Shown here: in pieces, positions 36,501-48,599 of the stretch
Layout of the letters: every line of letters starts with the position of its first letter
How positions within the stretch are numbered: position 1 is the stretch's first letter
Assembly: GCF_954871325.1 (NCBI RefSeq)
Contig: NC_088779.1
Location: 5,148,846 to 5,212,845, forward strand
Direction of reading: 5' to 3'
Source of the DNA: Gordionus sp. m RMFG-2023
Lineage: Eukaryota; Nematomorpha; Gordioida; Chordodea; Parachordodidae
DNA: 64,000 bases
Made by a program: the position numbers and the translations under genes
The notes under the pieces: model-generated
What the model was told of the DNA's origin: nothing
Database searches by the model: none
Seen by the model: the letters and a program-made list of their open reading frames with translations, nothing else

Positions 36501-39500
36501 TTAAAATATGTGCAGTTATATTAATTCTCTGGATTTTTGGCTTCGGAGGGGTGAAATATTGTTTCCCTTCCGCTGGCTACCTGTCTGTATGCGTCAATCA
36601 GGTTCTATAAATGTAAATATTACATTGGGACTAGCCTTTCATAATTTTTAATAAATCTAATACCTTTAATGAATAAATAAACATCATTATTTGTACAATA
36701 AAACTATAAGTATAATTTATAATGTTAGTTAATATATGATTAATTTCTAAAATTGACCTGTTGTCTTATAATTAACAAACCAATTAATATCTAATATTTT
36801 GTTTCTAAGATATAAATAATAATTATATAATTGTTTTACCGTTTGATCACTTTACTATAGAAAGGACAATCTAAGCATCGTATTGCATAAATAGAGGCCT
36901 TAGCACTTTTTTGAGTAATTAGTTCCTTATCTCTTATTATTTTAACTTGTTTTAATTGTAAACTTGTATTTGATATGATAGGACAAGAGGTAGTTATTAT
37001 CAATGGTTTCAAAGAAAATGAAGATTTAAATGATCCTCCCATCTTGTCAAAGTAAAAAAAAAATGAAAAGAAGAAAAGAATTCTTAACCATAAAAAAAAT
37101 TTAACTCAGGTGTAAGATATTTTTTTATAATGTTAATTTTTATAGGCACGATGAAGACCAATTGCGAAACCTTCACAAATGCATATTTATAGGAATCACT
37201 TATGCTGTTAATATAGGTGGAACGGTATCCCTCATTGGTTCCCCTACTAATTTGATAATGAACGGAAGCTTAAATCTGTAAATATCATACGTATATATGT
37301 ATAAAATATATAATGGTAAGGCCATTCTCACGCGTTTATCTCATTTGATAAATCTGAGCGTTTGGTAGTTATTAGTGTTGTAACTCAATTCGGGTCTATT
37401 TTTAAGCGGCCCGATTAAGTTCATAACCTAAATAATATTATGTAACCCTGGAGATTTTGTTCATAGATGGAGGAAGAAAGGTTTAGACATCTATCAGCCA
37501 AATCGGGAGGCTTACATAATATGACTGGTAATTATTTTATATAAAATTCTAATTATATAGGAAAATAAGTTATATCTTATAAATATATATATATATACCT
37601 ATTAAATAAGGAAATTATTCAGAATTATTGCAAAAAAATTTTTTTTTAACTTATACAAACGCTTAAAATATATAAATTCGTGGGAAGACTATTTTTGCAA
37701 CGTGTTTATTTTTGCTTAATATCTTCTAACATTATGCACTCTAACGCCCAAACGCTCTTATAGCCTTATCCTGCATTCACAGTTAGCGCAATTAGCGGAA
37801 GTGTACGAAATTGAATGCAAGATTATATTATATTTTGTACAATTCGCCTCGAATTCGCGCTAATTTGTACGCGTGTTTTACCAAGCTTTTTTCTAATATA
37901 AAAATTTAATTTTAAACATTTAAAGTGACATTTAAAATATATCAGTTGTTATAAAATGTGGTGGGTGGGGGTGATCCTATTTTTTAAAAACAAAAAATCT
38001 CATTTTGTAATGCTTTCTTCATTTTTTACAATAGAATTTATAAATAAGCAGTTTAGAATATGAATTTGGTTTCAAATCTAACAATTTGATATGTAATAAA
38101 AAACTACCCAATTTGAAATGATAAACTTAATTTAAGTAGGAGAGACCGGGGGTAATATTATCCACATATACATCTTTATGTTAGAAATTAATATTTTAAG
38201 AAAAAAATAGTTTAGTTTCTTATAAAATAAAAAATAAAAATTAAGTAATTAATAAAAAAAACACCCGGAGTACCTTTTACCCTTTCCCCAGTGCATGTTA
38301 TAGCATCTCTTTATTTTTTGTATTTATCAAAAAAAATTTATATAAAAATTGTTAATGTAAAGTAAATCAATGACATTGTAAAATATGTTTAATGGACCAC
38401 AGTTCATCCAGTATTTAAAAATTTTCATGAGAATATTTTTTTAACATTTTTAGAACTATTTAAGTATCTTATAAAAATAAATTTATAGTTTAATTTTCAA
38501 ATTTCATTTAAAAATTATTTGATAGGAAAATACCTGCCCCTGGGTAACTGTATTTAGGCTCCTATTAAATCGCTCAAAAATTAAAACTGAAATTCTAGGA
38601 AAAAAGATTCCCAAATCCTCAAAATAAATATAGCTCAGGAAAAAAAATTACTAATTGCTCATATTTTTTTCTTAATACTCAGATAAAAACTTAAAGTGTC
38701 CAGAAAAAAATAAATACTATTTGATCAGGTATAAATCTAAAACGCTCAGATTAGAAAAATAAAATGCTCAAAAAAATGTATGAAAATTTCAGAAAATCGA
38801 CTTCAATTTCAAGAAAAATATTTGTGAAATTCAGTAAAAAAAAATTGAGAGGGCAAGTTCATTCCTTCGTAATGACAGTCTACAACGTTTATAATAATAA
38901 TTTTGCAAATTAATTCAAGCTGTGTATGATTTTTCACAATAATAAACCTTCTATTTTTTAACTTTTAGTTATTTTTCATCTAAAGCTGAAATCAGTTTCA
39001 TGACTTGGATTCTATATGTCTTTCCGGGTGCAGTTATCGTCATAATTTTAACGTGGATGCAATTATGCTTTTACTTCTTTGGAATTAGGTAAAAAAAAAT
39101 TTAATGACACGGAGATATTTTAATTTATAAAAACCACAAAAGCATTTACTCATGTTTTTAATCACATCTCACATTGAATATTTCTATAAAATAAACTTGT
39201 CTACCTATCCACCCATTTTTTTAACCCTATTTGGTAACACATTCTAAATAATCTATAATAATAAGAATAACGCTTTTATATAATATAATTGTATTTGGTA
39301 ATATAGGGAAACTTTTAGTCAAATGGGAAGCAAAAATTACAAGGAAGATCCGAGATTGTTTATAAAAGAACAACTAAACAAATTAGGAAAAATGAAGTAT
39401 ATTATAAATTTATAATTAGATTAGTGGTATCAGATGTTAAAAAAATAACTATTCTTCTTGAATTGAACCATATAAAAAATATTTTTTTTGAAACAATATA

Positions 39501-42500
39501 TGTAATCATATTTAAACGGCTCGATTTGAGCTAAAAAATGTCTGAATCAATACTTTAGACAGAAAAATATTGCCTAAACCTCGAGATTTCTCTAATAGTT
39601 GTTCAAACCAATGGGCCATCTATGACCAAAATCTTCATAACAACACTAAATATTGAACTATATTTCTAATAATAATATAAAATTTTAAATATGATAAAGC
39701 TATGTAAATCATAGATCCAGGATTTCCTTATGGGAAGATTTATGAGGGGCTTCGCCCCTTCCCCAAACCCCCCTATAGATGGAATTATGGCGGGTTATGG
39801 GTTTCATCTGTTAAACTTTTATTTATTAGTGAATTAATATGAAGTGTAAATAATGTAATTATTTTTTTTAGATTTGCTATAAGAGGATCTTGCCTTAGCT
39901 TATAAAATTCTCATATAATATAGCAGTGTGTGCAAAATATTGATTTTAAAATAATTTAAAAAACAAGCTTTTTATAACAATTTATCATATAATATAAAAT
40001 TAATAAATACAATATTATATAAAAAATTTATTAAATATTTCATTTAATTTTCGTTGAGAATTTTTTAAGTCAGCGAGAATTTATATTTGAATTATAGAAA
40101 TATGATTTTTCGTTAAAAGATCTAACCCATTTAACCAAGATAAATTAAATTATATAAATCTAGATGGCATAAATAAGACTAAGTAATGTTGTTAAACGTA
40201 CTTAGATCGATATTTGAAAATGTCAACACGACAAATTAAAATGAAATATAGAAAGTGTAAAATTACGATAAATAAATAAAATAAATATAATTTATTATTT
40301 ATAAAGAGGAAATAAGGGGAGAGATCATAAGAAAAAAGAATCAAGAGGGAAATGAGTTAAGACGATGAAAATTTGAATTGATGACCAAGATTACAAGTTT
40401 TTGACAAAGATACAACCCTACTTTTACTCTGACCAAAATTGGTACCTAGTTTTTTTATTAGATCTTGAGCTTGATAAGAGAAGCGAATGATGACCGAAAC
40501 AAAGTGTTGTTAGTCTTATGTTCATGTATATTGTCACATTTTAATTCTTCTATAGCTACTAAATCTTTGTTCAAATAGATCCAATGGATCGATGCAAGTA
40601 AAATCCCAAGACAGGAATGTGTAATTTTTCATCTTTCCAAGGTAATCTATTGATTTCATCGAGTCTTCTATTTTCAGGAAATAATCCGGTGGGTTCCGTT
40701 GTGGAAGGAAAAGCATGTTTTATAAGCCAGTTGCATTGGAAAAACTTTATCGAAAAAGAATAAATAAGTGTTTAGAAAATTACAACATGTCCAAAATATA
40801 ATTCTAAATATTTTAAAAATTACTATTATGAAAGTTTCAAAACTTTTATAAATTTTTTAAAATAGATTTTGGACACAACCTAAAATACATACATAATCAT
40901 TTTTATATTCACATTCATTTTGTTTATACATTTAAAGACAAAATGAAATCACAATTCTATGCTTATTTGTCACGCTAGTCGTTTTGTGGATTTTCAAAAA
41001 TCCTAATTTTGTTCCTGGGTGGCAAGTATACTTTGAAAAAAGGTTTTTTCTTATTTTCCAATAAAATAAAAAAAAATCTTTCAAATACTATAAAAATGTT
41101 TAAAGCTATATCTCTGACGCGACACCCGCGCTATTGATTGCTTTTCTACTCTTCATATTACCAACGGATATTAGGTCCGTGCTTCTTATCAAAGATGACA
41201 ATGGTAAAATAATATAATACTACTTTAATATTTTATTTTATAAATAGTTTTATTCGAGTTTATGAGAGACAAGTTAAATTAGAGAACTTTTGTTAAAGAT
41301 TTTTTAAAGTCAGAAAAATATTATTAAAATATGAATAGCTGAATTAAAATAATAAATTAAGGCGTTATATATTAGTACAATGAAAAAAGATGTATTAAAA
41401 TCTAAAAAAATGTAACACATTTATTATAATCCCCAAGGAGACATCCCTGATTACCTGCCTTTGTTAATATGGAGAGACATTTATCGTGACTTGATGTGGG
41501 ATATCAATTTGTTTATAGGGGGTGGATTGGCTCTGGTTGCCGGATTTGAGGTTCTTTTATTTTAACATTTTATATACATAATTTTAAATTAAATTAATAG
41601 GCTAAATTTAGTCTGAATCTCGATAAAATTTACAGCAATTAATAGCAACAAATAATTTTGTTGTTTTGTTAGAGTTCTGGGCTTTCAAAATTGTTCGTGA
41701 ATTATTTTGGCCTATTTCGCAATTTACCGAAGCAACTTATCGTTCTCATATTTTATGCTTTAACCTGCTTAATGACTGAATTGCTCAGCAATATCGCCAC
41801 AGCTAGTATAATGATGCAAATAATCTCGGATATAGTAAATATAACACAAACGTTCAAATAATTTGGATATAATGTGGTTTTTTCAATAGATTACTAATAA
41901 TGATATGTTTTATTTATGACTAGCTTATAAGATAAATACATATGTTATATATATAAGGCCCGAGGGTATCCGTATGTCGGAGAGCATAAGTGTTAACTAT
42001 GTGATTTGAAGTAATCAAATGGCTTTTTTTGCCGTTTACATCGTTGCTAGACTTTGCAAGGTTTAAGTGAAATCTTAAAAAAAATTATCATTTATAAATG
42101 TTAATATAAAAATTGCAAATGATTAATTTCTTTATTGACAATCTAATTTTTAATATTTTTATAAATGCATATGTAAGTAAATGATCTTAAGTGATCTTTA
42201 AGTGAATTATATTGATTTACTATGCATCACACGTAATTAGTAGTTTATGTAACTGACTCTGTGTTGTTTATCATATTTAAGCAAATAGTGAACTAATTAT
42301 TTACTTATTAAAGGAAATATATAGTTCGAACTAGTAGGTTTTCTAAATTTAATGAAATTTAAAGAAATTACATTTATTAACACTATCATTATAATTACAT
42401 ATTTTATTTTTCATGTGGATGTATAGGCGTTAAGTAACAAAGTAAACCCCTTGTATTTTATGTTCCCCGTTATCTTGGCCGCCTCTTACTGCTTCATACT

Positions 42501-45170
42501 ACCCATTGGAACTGCACCTAATGCGATTCTCTATTCGGCTGGAAAATTAAATTTTTTTGACATGGTATGGTATATAATTTAGATTCATTTCAAATCTTTT
42601 ATTAACCAAATTGCACATAAAATTAAAATAATATACTGCGAAATATAGTTTAAAATATTTGTTTATCAACAAATAATATTAATCTACAATCATTTAAACA
42701 CACCATCTATTTCTTGACTTTTAACTGCTCAGATTGCCACAAATTCATAAAGACTAATCGATTATCTATTACTTCCCTCCACTGTCAAACTCTCCTGACG
42801 ATTTTAATTTAATAACAAATCGCTATCGCTCTTCATAGCAATATTACTTAGACAAAGCACTTTTGTTTAAATATTTTTAAAGAGACCGGCACCATCAACT
42901 ATTTCTCGCATTCTTAAAGGTGCACTCTTGTTAGCATCGAAAATCAACTCTCAGGAGGAAAAATTATCTTCTCTTTGATCACAGGGCTTTTAAAACTCCT
43001 GATCTTAATATCAAACTTGCTTTACACAACAAGTAAAAGATTCTATTATTAACTTGCTTGATAAATTAATGGTCGATATAAATCAACATTTCCATATTAA
43101 GACAGAAATCTTTAAACCCTGTAAATGGTAAAATATTAGTAAGAAAATTAATAATTTAAATATAAAAAATTTAGCTTTTTCAACCCTAACTGTTGCTCCA
43201 TTTGACAAAACCACATTACAAAAACTCCTTGAAAAACAAACATGTTAGTTCCACAATACCCTTTGAAGTATCATAGGTAATCCTTTCATTCCAAAAGATT
43301 CTTGCCCATGGTTTTGAAGGTATACGACTTATATTTTTGCAATAACTTATTTGCACGATTCCCTAACTTTACTATGCAATAAAACATCTGATAATATTCG
43401 GCCAATTATTCTCCCAATTTTATCTGGTTCATTTATTGCCTTCATTGAATCAATGAAGACATAAGATCAATCGCATAGGTACAGTCTTACGATGACTTAC
43501 CGCCAAAATAATTTTAACTCTGCATGTAGGTGTTGTCTGTAGTCTTCCTGCACGCACCCATCTAGGTGTTGGTATTAAAAGTGGTTAAGGTGTAGCAATT
43601 CATGCCGTTCGAACTTATTTCTAAAATAATAATTTGAATGCACATTTAATTAAAAATTTAACGAAACTCTCAACAGAAAACACTTTCTCACGGAGTTCAT
43701 CAGGTAACTAATTACAAAAATTCTTCCCTTCTTCAATATGAGGACCAAATTATCTCATGTGCAGAAGACATTAAACAAGGGGACCCTCTAGGTTAACTTT
43801 TATATTGTTAAGGTCTTATTGTAATAGGAAAAATTAAAAGCATCTACAAGCTCTATCCCCATACTTGGTACATCGATAACGGTATAATAAGTAGTTCACC
43901 TGTAGAGATCGCTAAGGCTTGCTACATAATTTGGTTCTCTAATAGTCTTAGGTTAAACACAAACAAAACCGAATTCCTCCCTTTCAATCGGACGTTGAAA
44001 ATAATTATAGTTTTATGAATATTATACAAGTCTATCGGTGTTGCAGGAGCAATCCAGTAATTTTTAAAAAAAATCTTAACTAGCCTCAAAAACTTTGAGA
44101 AACTATTATATTCCCCTATTGATCACACGGCGTATTTCCTAATTAAAAACTTTTTCCCTAAAATTATTTATGGCGTGAGATCCACTGCTATTTTCAATTT
44201 CCCGAAGATCTCAATATTTACGAATTAAGAATAACAGAAATAATGGAAAAAATTAACAATCTTGGTTTTAATGACTTCTCATGGCTTCAAACTCCTTTAC
44301 CCACTCCCAATGGAGGAATTGGAATTCGGTCTCCAATGGCTTTATCGATTTGCGGATTCATCTTTTCTAGGTTTTCGTGAACAGCTATCTTTGCCTCTTA
44401 TTCGTTTGTAAGAAACTATTTACTAGATGTGGCTATCTTCTTGTAGCGTAACTGAAATGAACCTGTCACTACTCATCCTATTTCCAAGCAGAAAGATTGG
44501 AATGCCCTCCTGATTACAGGGACCGTTTTATCTTTGCAATAACTTGCATTTCATTGACCATTACTCTTTTGTGCTTTGAAATCGTTTCAGATCATCAATA
44601 TTTAGAAGCAGTTTCTTCTAAAAACCTAGGCTTTGAGCTAAATGACCATTCAGTTTTACGTTTGCTATTTAATTAAATATCAACTACATATTATCTTTAA
44701 ATTTGTCAAAATTATTGCATTTTGTGGGAAAAAAACTTACATACGTTATTAAAAAATTCTTAGATTTAAAAAAATAAAACATTCAATGTTTATATTATAT
44801 GTTATTAATAACTTGAAATGATTTTAATGAAACACATTAATCCTTAAAGTTTTTAATGGTATAGTTATACTAACAATATAGGGAAATAAAAATTGTGTAA
44901 GGTTGGCGATATATAATATTTCAAATAATAACACAACCTAGTATTTTGTTAGAAATTACTAATATTACCTTTTATATATTTCCATTTATTTTACATATTT
45001 ACAAAAATATTGTAACCATTTAGGTAAAACCGGGAATAATGGTGCACTTGATATGTATGGTTGTGACCTATTTGTCCATCAATAGTTACGGTATACTCAT
45101 TTTTAAAGTAAATAAATTCCCAGATTGGGCGGTCATTCTAAATAACACAAAATCGTCAAATATCAATTGA
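30513..45170 (+). CDS. SLC13-family sodium-coupled carboxylate/sulfate transporter
   Basis: Plasma-membrane sodium symporter of the SLC13 (NaDC/NaCT/INDY) family. Fourteen exons: 30513-30665, 32491-32640, 33159-33274, 35006-35196, 36982-37051, 37146-37277, 38969-39088, 39307-39396, 40938-41042, 41106-41203, 41438-41550, 41673-41834, 42427-42564, 45024-45170. All introns are GT-AG and phases agree, giving 594 aa (human SLC13A5 is 568). Visible family features are LHKRIALNLLMRSGSKPI, WINNASTAILMAPV (residues 155-168, first SNT region), IGGTVSLIGSPTNL, DATPALLIAFLLFILP, IGGGLALVAGFESSGL, LLSNIATASIMM (483-494, second SNT region), the signature SYCFILPIGTAPNAI (520-534), and the tail NKFPDWAV. 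The end of exon 4 and exon 5, in the variable cytoplasmic loop, are the least certain. AATAAA lies at 45267-45272. Substrate cannot be told from sequence. Confidence 0.94.
31080..31245 (+). repeat. GTAAC-rich element end in SLC13 intron 1
   Basis: Several GTAAC/GTTAC motifs (AACATCGTTACTAACGGAGT, TTGTTACTTGTTTC, GAGTAACTGTAACTC, AAAGTAACTCG) in about 160 bp, resembling the terminus of a dispersed transposon. No partner end was identified. Confidence 0.4.
32038..32210 (+). repeat. MITE copy, TAGTGTTGTTAAAC family, SLC13 intron 1
   Basis: Begins TAGTGTTGATTTAAGTCG and contains GTAAGCCTGGAGATTTTGAT, CATAGATGTCAGAAAGG and CGAATCTCGAGG. The right end is diverged. Confidence 0.6.
33310..34727 (+). 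mobile_element. ZMYM-type hAT, internally deleted, in SLC13 intron 3
   Basis: Left end CAGGTGCGTACGCACCGGGG; right end AATTCCTGCGAACGCGCCTG, which inverted reads CAGGCGCGTTCGCAGGAATT. Flanking octamers TATATCAT and CGTATCAA match only in part. The inside carries plus-strand fragments of the same transposase family that runs off the right edge of the window. GGTATGATGGAG is followed by the FNGLQ and NLAISL region, then the sequence jumps from a C-terminal-to-TPC segment straight to an EYKLWHKKLTM-like segment and the ALHNLTHFRPF, LRRFKTYQSSTTS tail. The middle of the transposase is therefore missing, and the remaining frames are interrupted. Confidence 0.8.
35389..35780. mobile_element. Intact GC-rich hAT-type MITE with 8-bp target duplication
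   Basis: Element 35397-35772 (376 bp) with ends TAGTGATCTGCA and TGCAGATCTCTA, an 11 of 12 inverted match. It is flanked by a perfect 8-bp duplication, ATATACAC (35389-35396 and 35773-35780). Inside are several GGCCCGGCCCGAA islands in A/T-rich DNA. It has no coding capacity. The 8-bp duplication and TAG start place it with hAT. It is in SLC13 intron 4 and is the reference copy for the family. Confidence 0.9.
35892..36595. mobile_element. Non-autonomous hAT with poly-G end and nested LINE and MITE pieces
   Basis: Element 35900-36587. Left end CAGGCATGTAGCC and right end GGCTACCTGTCTG match inverted at 10 of 13 positions. It is flanked by TATGCGTA and TATGCGTC, 7 of 8 identical. A run of twelve or so G residues lies at about 35938-35950. 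Inside are a partial TAGTGTTGTTAAAC-family MITE (about 36110-36216) and a LINE C-terminal fragment (36225-36480). Both were probably inserted into or captured by the hAT. It is in SLC13 intron 4. Confidence 0.82.
36225..36485 (+). pseudogene. LINE reverse transcriptase C-terminal fragment
   Basis: Plus strand KERELR, a stop where W would be expected, then YGHVLKTDSAKIGNF, LEVEGQCKGNQLAWIP, KYMLNRKIVVDIAQSGVMCR and NGMRFKDPN. This is the ORF2 C-terminal tail of a different LINE from the one at 23.6 kb. It ends in a short simple tail (ATGATGATAATGAGAAGAAG), typical of a LINE 3' terminus. Several stops interrupt it. Confidence 0.82.
37373..37530 (+). repeat. MITE copy, TAGTGTTGTTAAAC family, SLC13 intron 6
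   Basis: Begins TAGTGTTGTAACTCAATTCG and contains CCTGGAGATTTTGTTCATAG and CCAAATCGGGAGGC. It lies about 95 bp downstream of exon 6. Confidence 0.65.
39508..39650 (-). repeat. MITE copy, TAGTGTTGTTAAAC family, SLC13 intron 8
   Basis: Contains AACGGCTCGATTTGAGC, CCTAAACCTCGAGATTTC, CATCTATGACCAAAATC and ends CATAACAACACTAA. It is in the opposite orientation to the copies at 32.0 and 37.4 kb. Confidence 0.65.
42890..44690 (+). pseudogene. Decayed LINE-like reverse transcriptase in SLC13 intron 13
   Basis: The plus strand carries remnants of a polymerase in the order expected for one family of non-LTR-like retroelements. HAVRT and GVG motifs lie near 43560-43620. A QGDP-like and YIDNGI-type catalytic neighbourhood lies near 43770-43880, followed by LRLNTNKTEFLPFN near 43950-43985. 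The C-terminal LYPLP, GGIGIRSPMALS segment lies near 44290-44345. The frame is interrupted many times over about 1.8 kb, so this is an old dead copy. It accounts for most of the 2.5-kb intron between exons 13 and 14. Confidence 0.75.
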
Positions 45171-45266
45171 TATTTTTAAAAGTTTCAAAATAATTTGGGT
45201 TTATAGACTTTTGTATTGTAATATTTTTTATAACATTAATATTTTGTTTATAATGTTGTATCAAAA

Positions 45267-45272
45267 AATAAA
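45267..45272 (+). promoter_or_regulatory. Polyadenylation signal AATAAA for the SLC13 gene
   Basis: Canonical hexamer 97 bp after the stop codon. Such hexamers are frequent in A/T-rich DNA, so it is supported by position only. Confidence 0.55.
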
Positions 45273-45404
45273 TTATATAAAAAGTAATAAAATGTAATTT
45301 CTTATAATTATAATTCTAATTTCTAAGTAGATAAGTCTCGCTTATATCTTCAGGAAATAGTCATCAGATCCAGGAAATTGCATTCCCAAGGTGCAATCCA
45401 ATTA

Positions 45405-45470
45405 TAAACGTAGCTAGGATTTTGATAAAGAGGGATGGGATGAGGGAAGGGGGGGGAGGTAATAAAAATT
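45405..45470 (+). repeat. hAT-like terminus with G-rich tract
   Basis: AACGTAGCTAGGATTTTGAT is followed by GGGATGGGATGAGGG and a G run. It resembles the ends at 35900 and 62007. The partner end was not identified. Confidence 0.35.
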
Positions 45471-46014
45471 ATTTATTTCTCCATAAATTTTATTGGAGGT
45501 CTTAAGTTTACTTATTACCTCAAAAAATATTTTGATATTGGAGTGTTTGTTGCTTTTAATTTGATCATATCATATAAATTAATGATTAGCTGAATAATAT
45601 TTTTCTATATTTATTAAAAATCGAAAAAAAGGAAATAAGAAATACGATAAGTGAATTTTTGAATGTGTTATCAAAGGCACCAAATTTCATGAAAGGGAGA
45701 TTTCTCCATTATCTACATTTTCTTTGTGTTTATTATCGATCTCCGTCTTTTCGACATTAAAATTTAACTAACAAAAAATTTTAATTTTTGATATTATTCA
45801 GTTTCATAGAGTACCACTACACATCTTTGACCATATTATTCCATTTAATTAGGAAGCATTTATACACTGAAGAACTTTGAAAACATGGATTGATTTTCAA
45901 CAATTTCAAAATGATATATCCTAAGTTAATAAAATTTGTTCCAATCACCGACACTGAATGACGGATTCTAGCTCGTGTCCAAAATTTTTATAAAATATAT
46001 TAAATCTTTAAGAC

Positions 46015-46157
46015 TTAACAACACTAATAAAACGAAATTTCAATAGGCCAAAAAAGAAAGCAACCAAAGGCTAATTGCGTAATATTTTTTCGGATAAAAT
46101 ATTGATTTTAGCCGTTTTTAAAAATCGTCTCAAATCGAGTTGTTTAACAACGTTACC
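46015..46157 (-). repeat. Two ends of TAGTGTTGTTAAAC-family MITEs
   Basis: TTAACAACACTAAT at 46015 and TTTTTAAAAATCGTCTCAAA followed by TTGTTTAACAACG at 46115-46153 are both family termini in the same orientation. This looks like two truncated copies rather than one complete element. Confidence 0.5.
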
Positions 46158-46474
46158 TTTGTGATATAATTTCGAAAGATCTTATATGCATGAAAATTGC
46201 AAAATATTTAATTTGTCGACTTATTATTAATTAGCCAAAAAAAACAAGTATAATAATTTTTTACCAAAAAAAACGATACATAAACTAAATTTTCATAATA
46301 ATATATCCCAAATTAAATAACGCTGTTTTGCATCTTGTCTCTTTTACAAATCTTTAGTTTTTTTTTAAATATAGTTATATTTTGACTCAAATAATTTTTA
46401 CATGGTAATTTTAAGTTAGTTTCAAAATTCCAAGGATGAATAAAATTTATTTTGGATCTCTAAAGGTTTTTTTT

Positions 46475-47040
46475 TGAAAGTCTAAGAAAATTCCTCTATT
46501 AATTAACCAAAAGAAGAAACGATACAATTTCGCAAAGGAATGTAAAGATGAGACCTTTAACGAATGGTCAAAAATTGTTTTTAGCGACGAGTCTAATTCT
46601 GAATTGGAACTTGATAGTATACTCGCAAAAACGTGATAAGAAAGGCAAACGAAGCATTCAACTCTGATTGTTTAAACTGAACATTTAAATTCTCCAAAAG
46701 TGTCACGGTATTCCGCTAGGTCACTGCAAATGGTGCAGGCCAACACCAATTTTAATGTTGCAACAATTCTAAAATATATCTAGAAATTATCACCAAAGAG
46801 ATATATATTAACGATTATCTTGTAACGATAGTGACCAGCATCCAGTCATATTCTCAACCCGATTAAAAATGCATGGTAGATGGTGCAAAAAAAATTGTAC
46901 AACATACCTAAGGCAGTTGCAGAACTTAAAAAAAATTGAGAAAATAAAGTATCTAACCACATGCAAGGTTTAAGAATGTTTACAAGGCCTCAACTCGTCA
47001 TTAAAGTTAAAGGAGACTTCTCTAAATTTTGAACCCATAT
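46475..47040 (+). pseudogene. Tc1-type transposase relic
   Basis: The plus strand reads PLLINQKKKRYNFAKECKDE, then FNEWSKIVFSDESNSELE. Further on, in another frame, come NPIKNAWWMVQKKLYNIPKA and VAELKK, then GLRMFTRPQLVIKVKGDFSK. These are the DDE-region motif (W.K..FSDES), the NPIEN(L/A)W motif and the C-terminal R.Q.VIKAKG..KY tail of Tc1 elements. Stops and frame changes separate them and the N-terminus is not recognisable. It lies 1.3 kb downstream of the SLC13 stop. Confidence 0.85.
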
Positions 47041-47259
47041 TACTATGTGTTATATATCCATTTTTATAATTCACCTGCGTTATTTTTTGAAATCAATGAA
47101 AATTTTATTTATGATTATATCTCCTAAAATATTCAACCTTTTTTTTTAAAAAAAAAAAATATTTTCTTGTTCACATGCCTATGATATTGTAAAAATTAAT
47201 AAAATATAATTATGTCAAGAAATAACTTGTTTTTATCTTTTCCTAATAAAGCGTTTAAT

Positions 47260-48495
47260 ATTGCATTTCCTCCCAAAAGTAAAAAACCGGCCTTATTTGA
47301 ATTCGGGATATATAATTAAACCAAATTTTATATTTTTCAAATAAATCAACTTTGGTTGTTAACCCATGAACTTCTCCATATTCAATCCATTTAGAATATA
47401 AATCCACAATTTAAAAAAAATATTTTTTTTATCCAAATCAAAAAAATCTATGTGAACCCTTTCCCAAGGTTGATTTGACTTTGGACATATACCTCCCATT
47501 TCTTTACGGGCATTGAGGCACAGGTATTACATGGAACACATTTATTGTAGGGGGTAAGCTGCTTTAGGATAGGATAAGATTAATTTTTTTGGGGGGGTTA
47601 TCTATTAAATTTTGAGATGAAATAAGACAAAGTTTATTGCTGTAAAAATTAATACTTTTATTATAGTATTATTATAATACAATTCATCGACCAAATCTAT
47701 ATATTGCAAACAATCATACACATTGTTTTCCAAATAAACTATCCTTTTAAATATAAAAGGTTTAGATATTTCAGCAAGCTCATAATGCCATAATAATTAA
47801 TTCATTGTAAATAATGGAGGTTTTAATTAAATTTATTATCTAAAAAATAAATTCTTTATATTCACAAAATATCGATAGTTGGTAGTAGAGATAGATTAAT
47901 TTAAGTTATCCTTTATAAATTATTTGAAAAGAGTATCAATAAATAAATAGGTGAAAGTAATGATAAAGAGACATCTCCGCCGAAGGTGGTGGGGATTTTT
48001 TTGGGGGGTAGGCAAAGGTTTTGAAGGGGGTTTGCATCCAGTGAAAATCCTGTCATGTAGACGCAGCTTCCCACAAGCAACAACCAACGTTGTAATCTCG
48101 GGGACATCATTAATTTTTTATCTTTTTTAAACAAATGAATTAATGGTTTATGATCAGTATAAATCACAAATTTTTTACAAATCAAATATTCACGACACAT
48201 GGTTAATCCAAAATAACTGCTAAGGCATCTTGTTCAATAACAGAATAACTAGTTTCAACTTCATGAAAAATTCTTAAAAAAAAAATAATTGGTCTTTCTA
48301 AACCATCAATTATATGTAATAATGCACCTCCAACACCCTTATTGGATGCATCTACGGCCAAGATTATTTTTAAATCATTGTTAAAACATACTAAAATCGG
48401 TTACCTTTTAAAATTTCAAAAGCCTTTTGTTGTTCAATTTCCCACTCAAAATGAACACCTTTTTTTAATAAATCATACAAGTGCTGTAAACATTT
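47260..48495 (-). mobile_element. Ty3/Gypsy LTR retrotransposon fossil
   Basis: Minus-strand sequence resembles part of a Ty3/Gypsy pol region: reverse transcriptase C-terminus and RNase H at about 47950-48490, and the integrase core at about 47290-47545. The order is as expected for Ty3/Gypsy. The two blocks are separated by unrelated A/T-rich sequence, probably a later insertion. LTRs, gag and protease were not found. It is broken in several places and old. Confidence 0.85.
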
Positions 48496-48504
48496 CTAAA
48501 AAAA

Positions 48505-48595
48505 TCAAACGCGTTCGCGTTCATCGACAAAAATCGAACACATCCACGTTCACGAACGCGGTTCAAGTTCATGAACCGTTCAAAATTATGATAAG
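48505..48595 (+). repeat. Terminus of a TTCG-rich dispersed element
   Basis: ACGCGTTCGCGTTCATCG, CACGTTCACGAACGCGG and the palindrome GTTCATGAAC cluster within 90 bp directly against the Gypsy fossil, as if a small transposon had inserted there. The other end may be near 48820 (AAACGCGCTC) but this is weak. Confidence 0.4.
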
Positions 48596-48599
48596 TTTT

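Noticed and set aside
36836-37042. Minus-strand open frame of 68 codons
   Set aside because: Antisense to SLC13 exon 5 and its upstream intron; no family resemblance.
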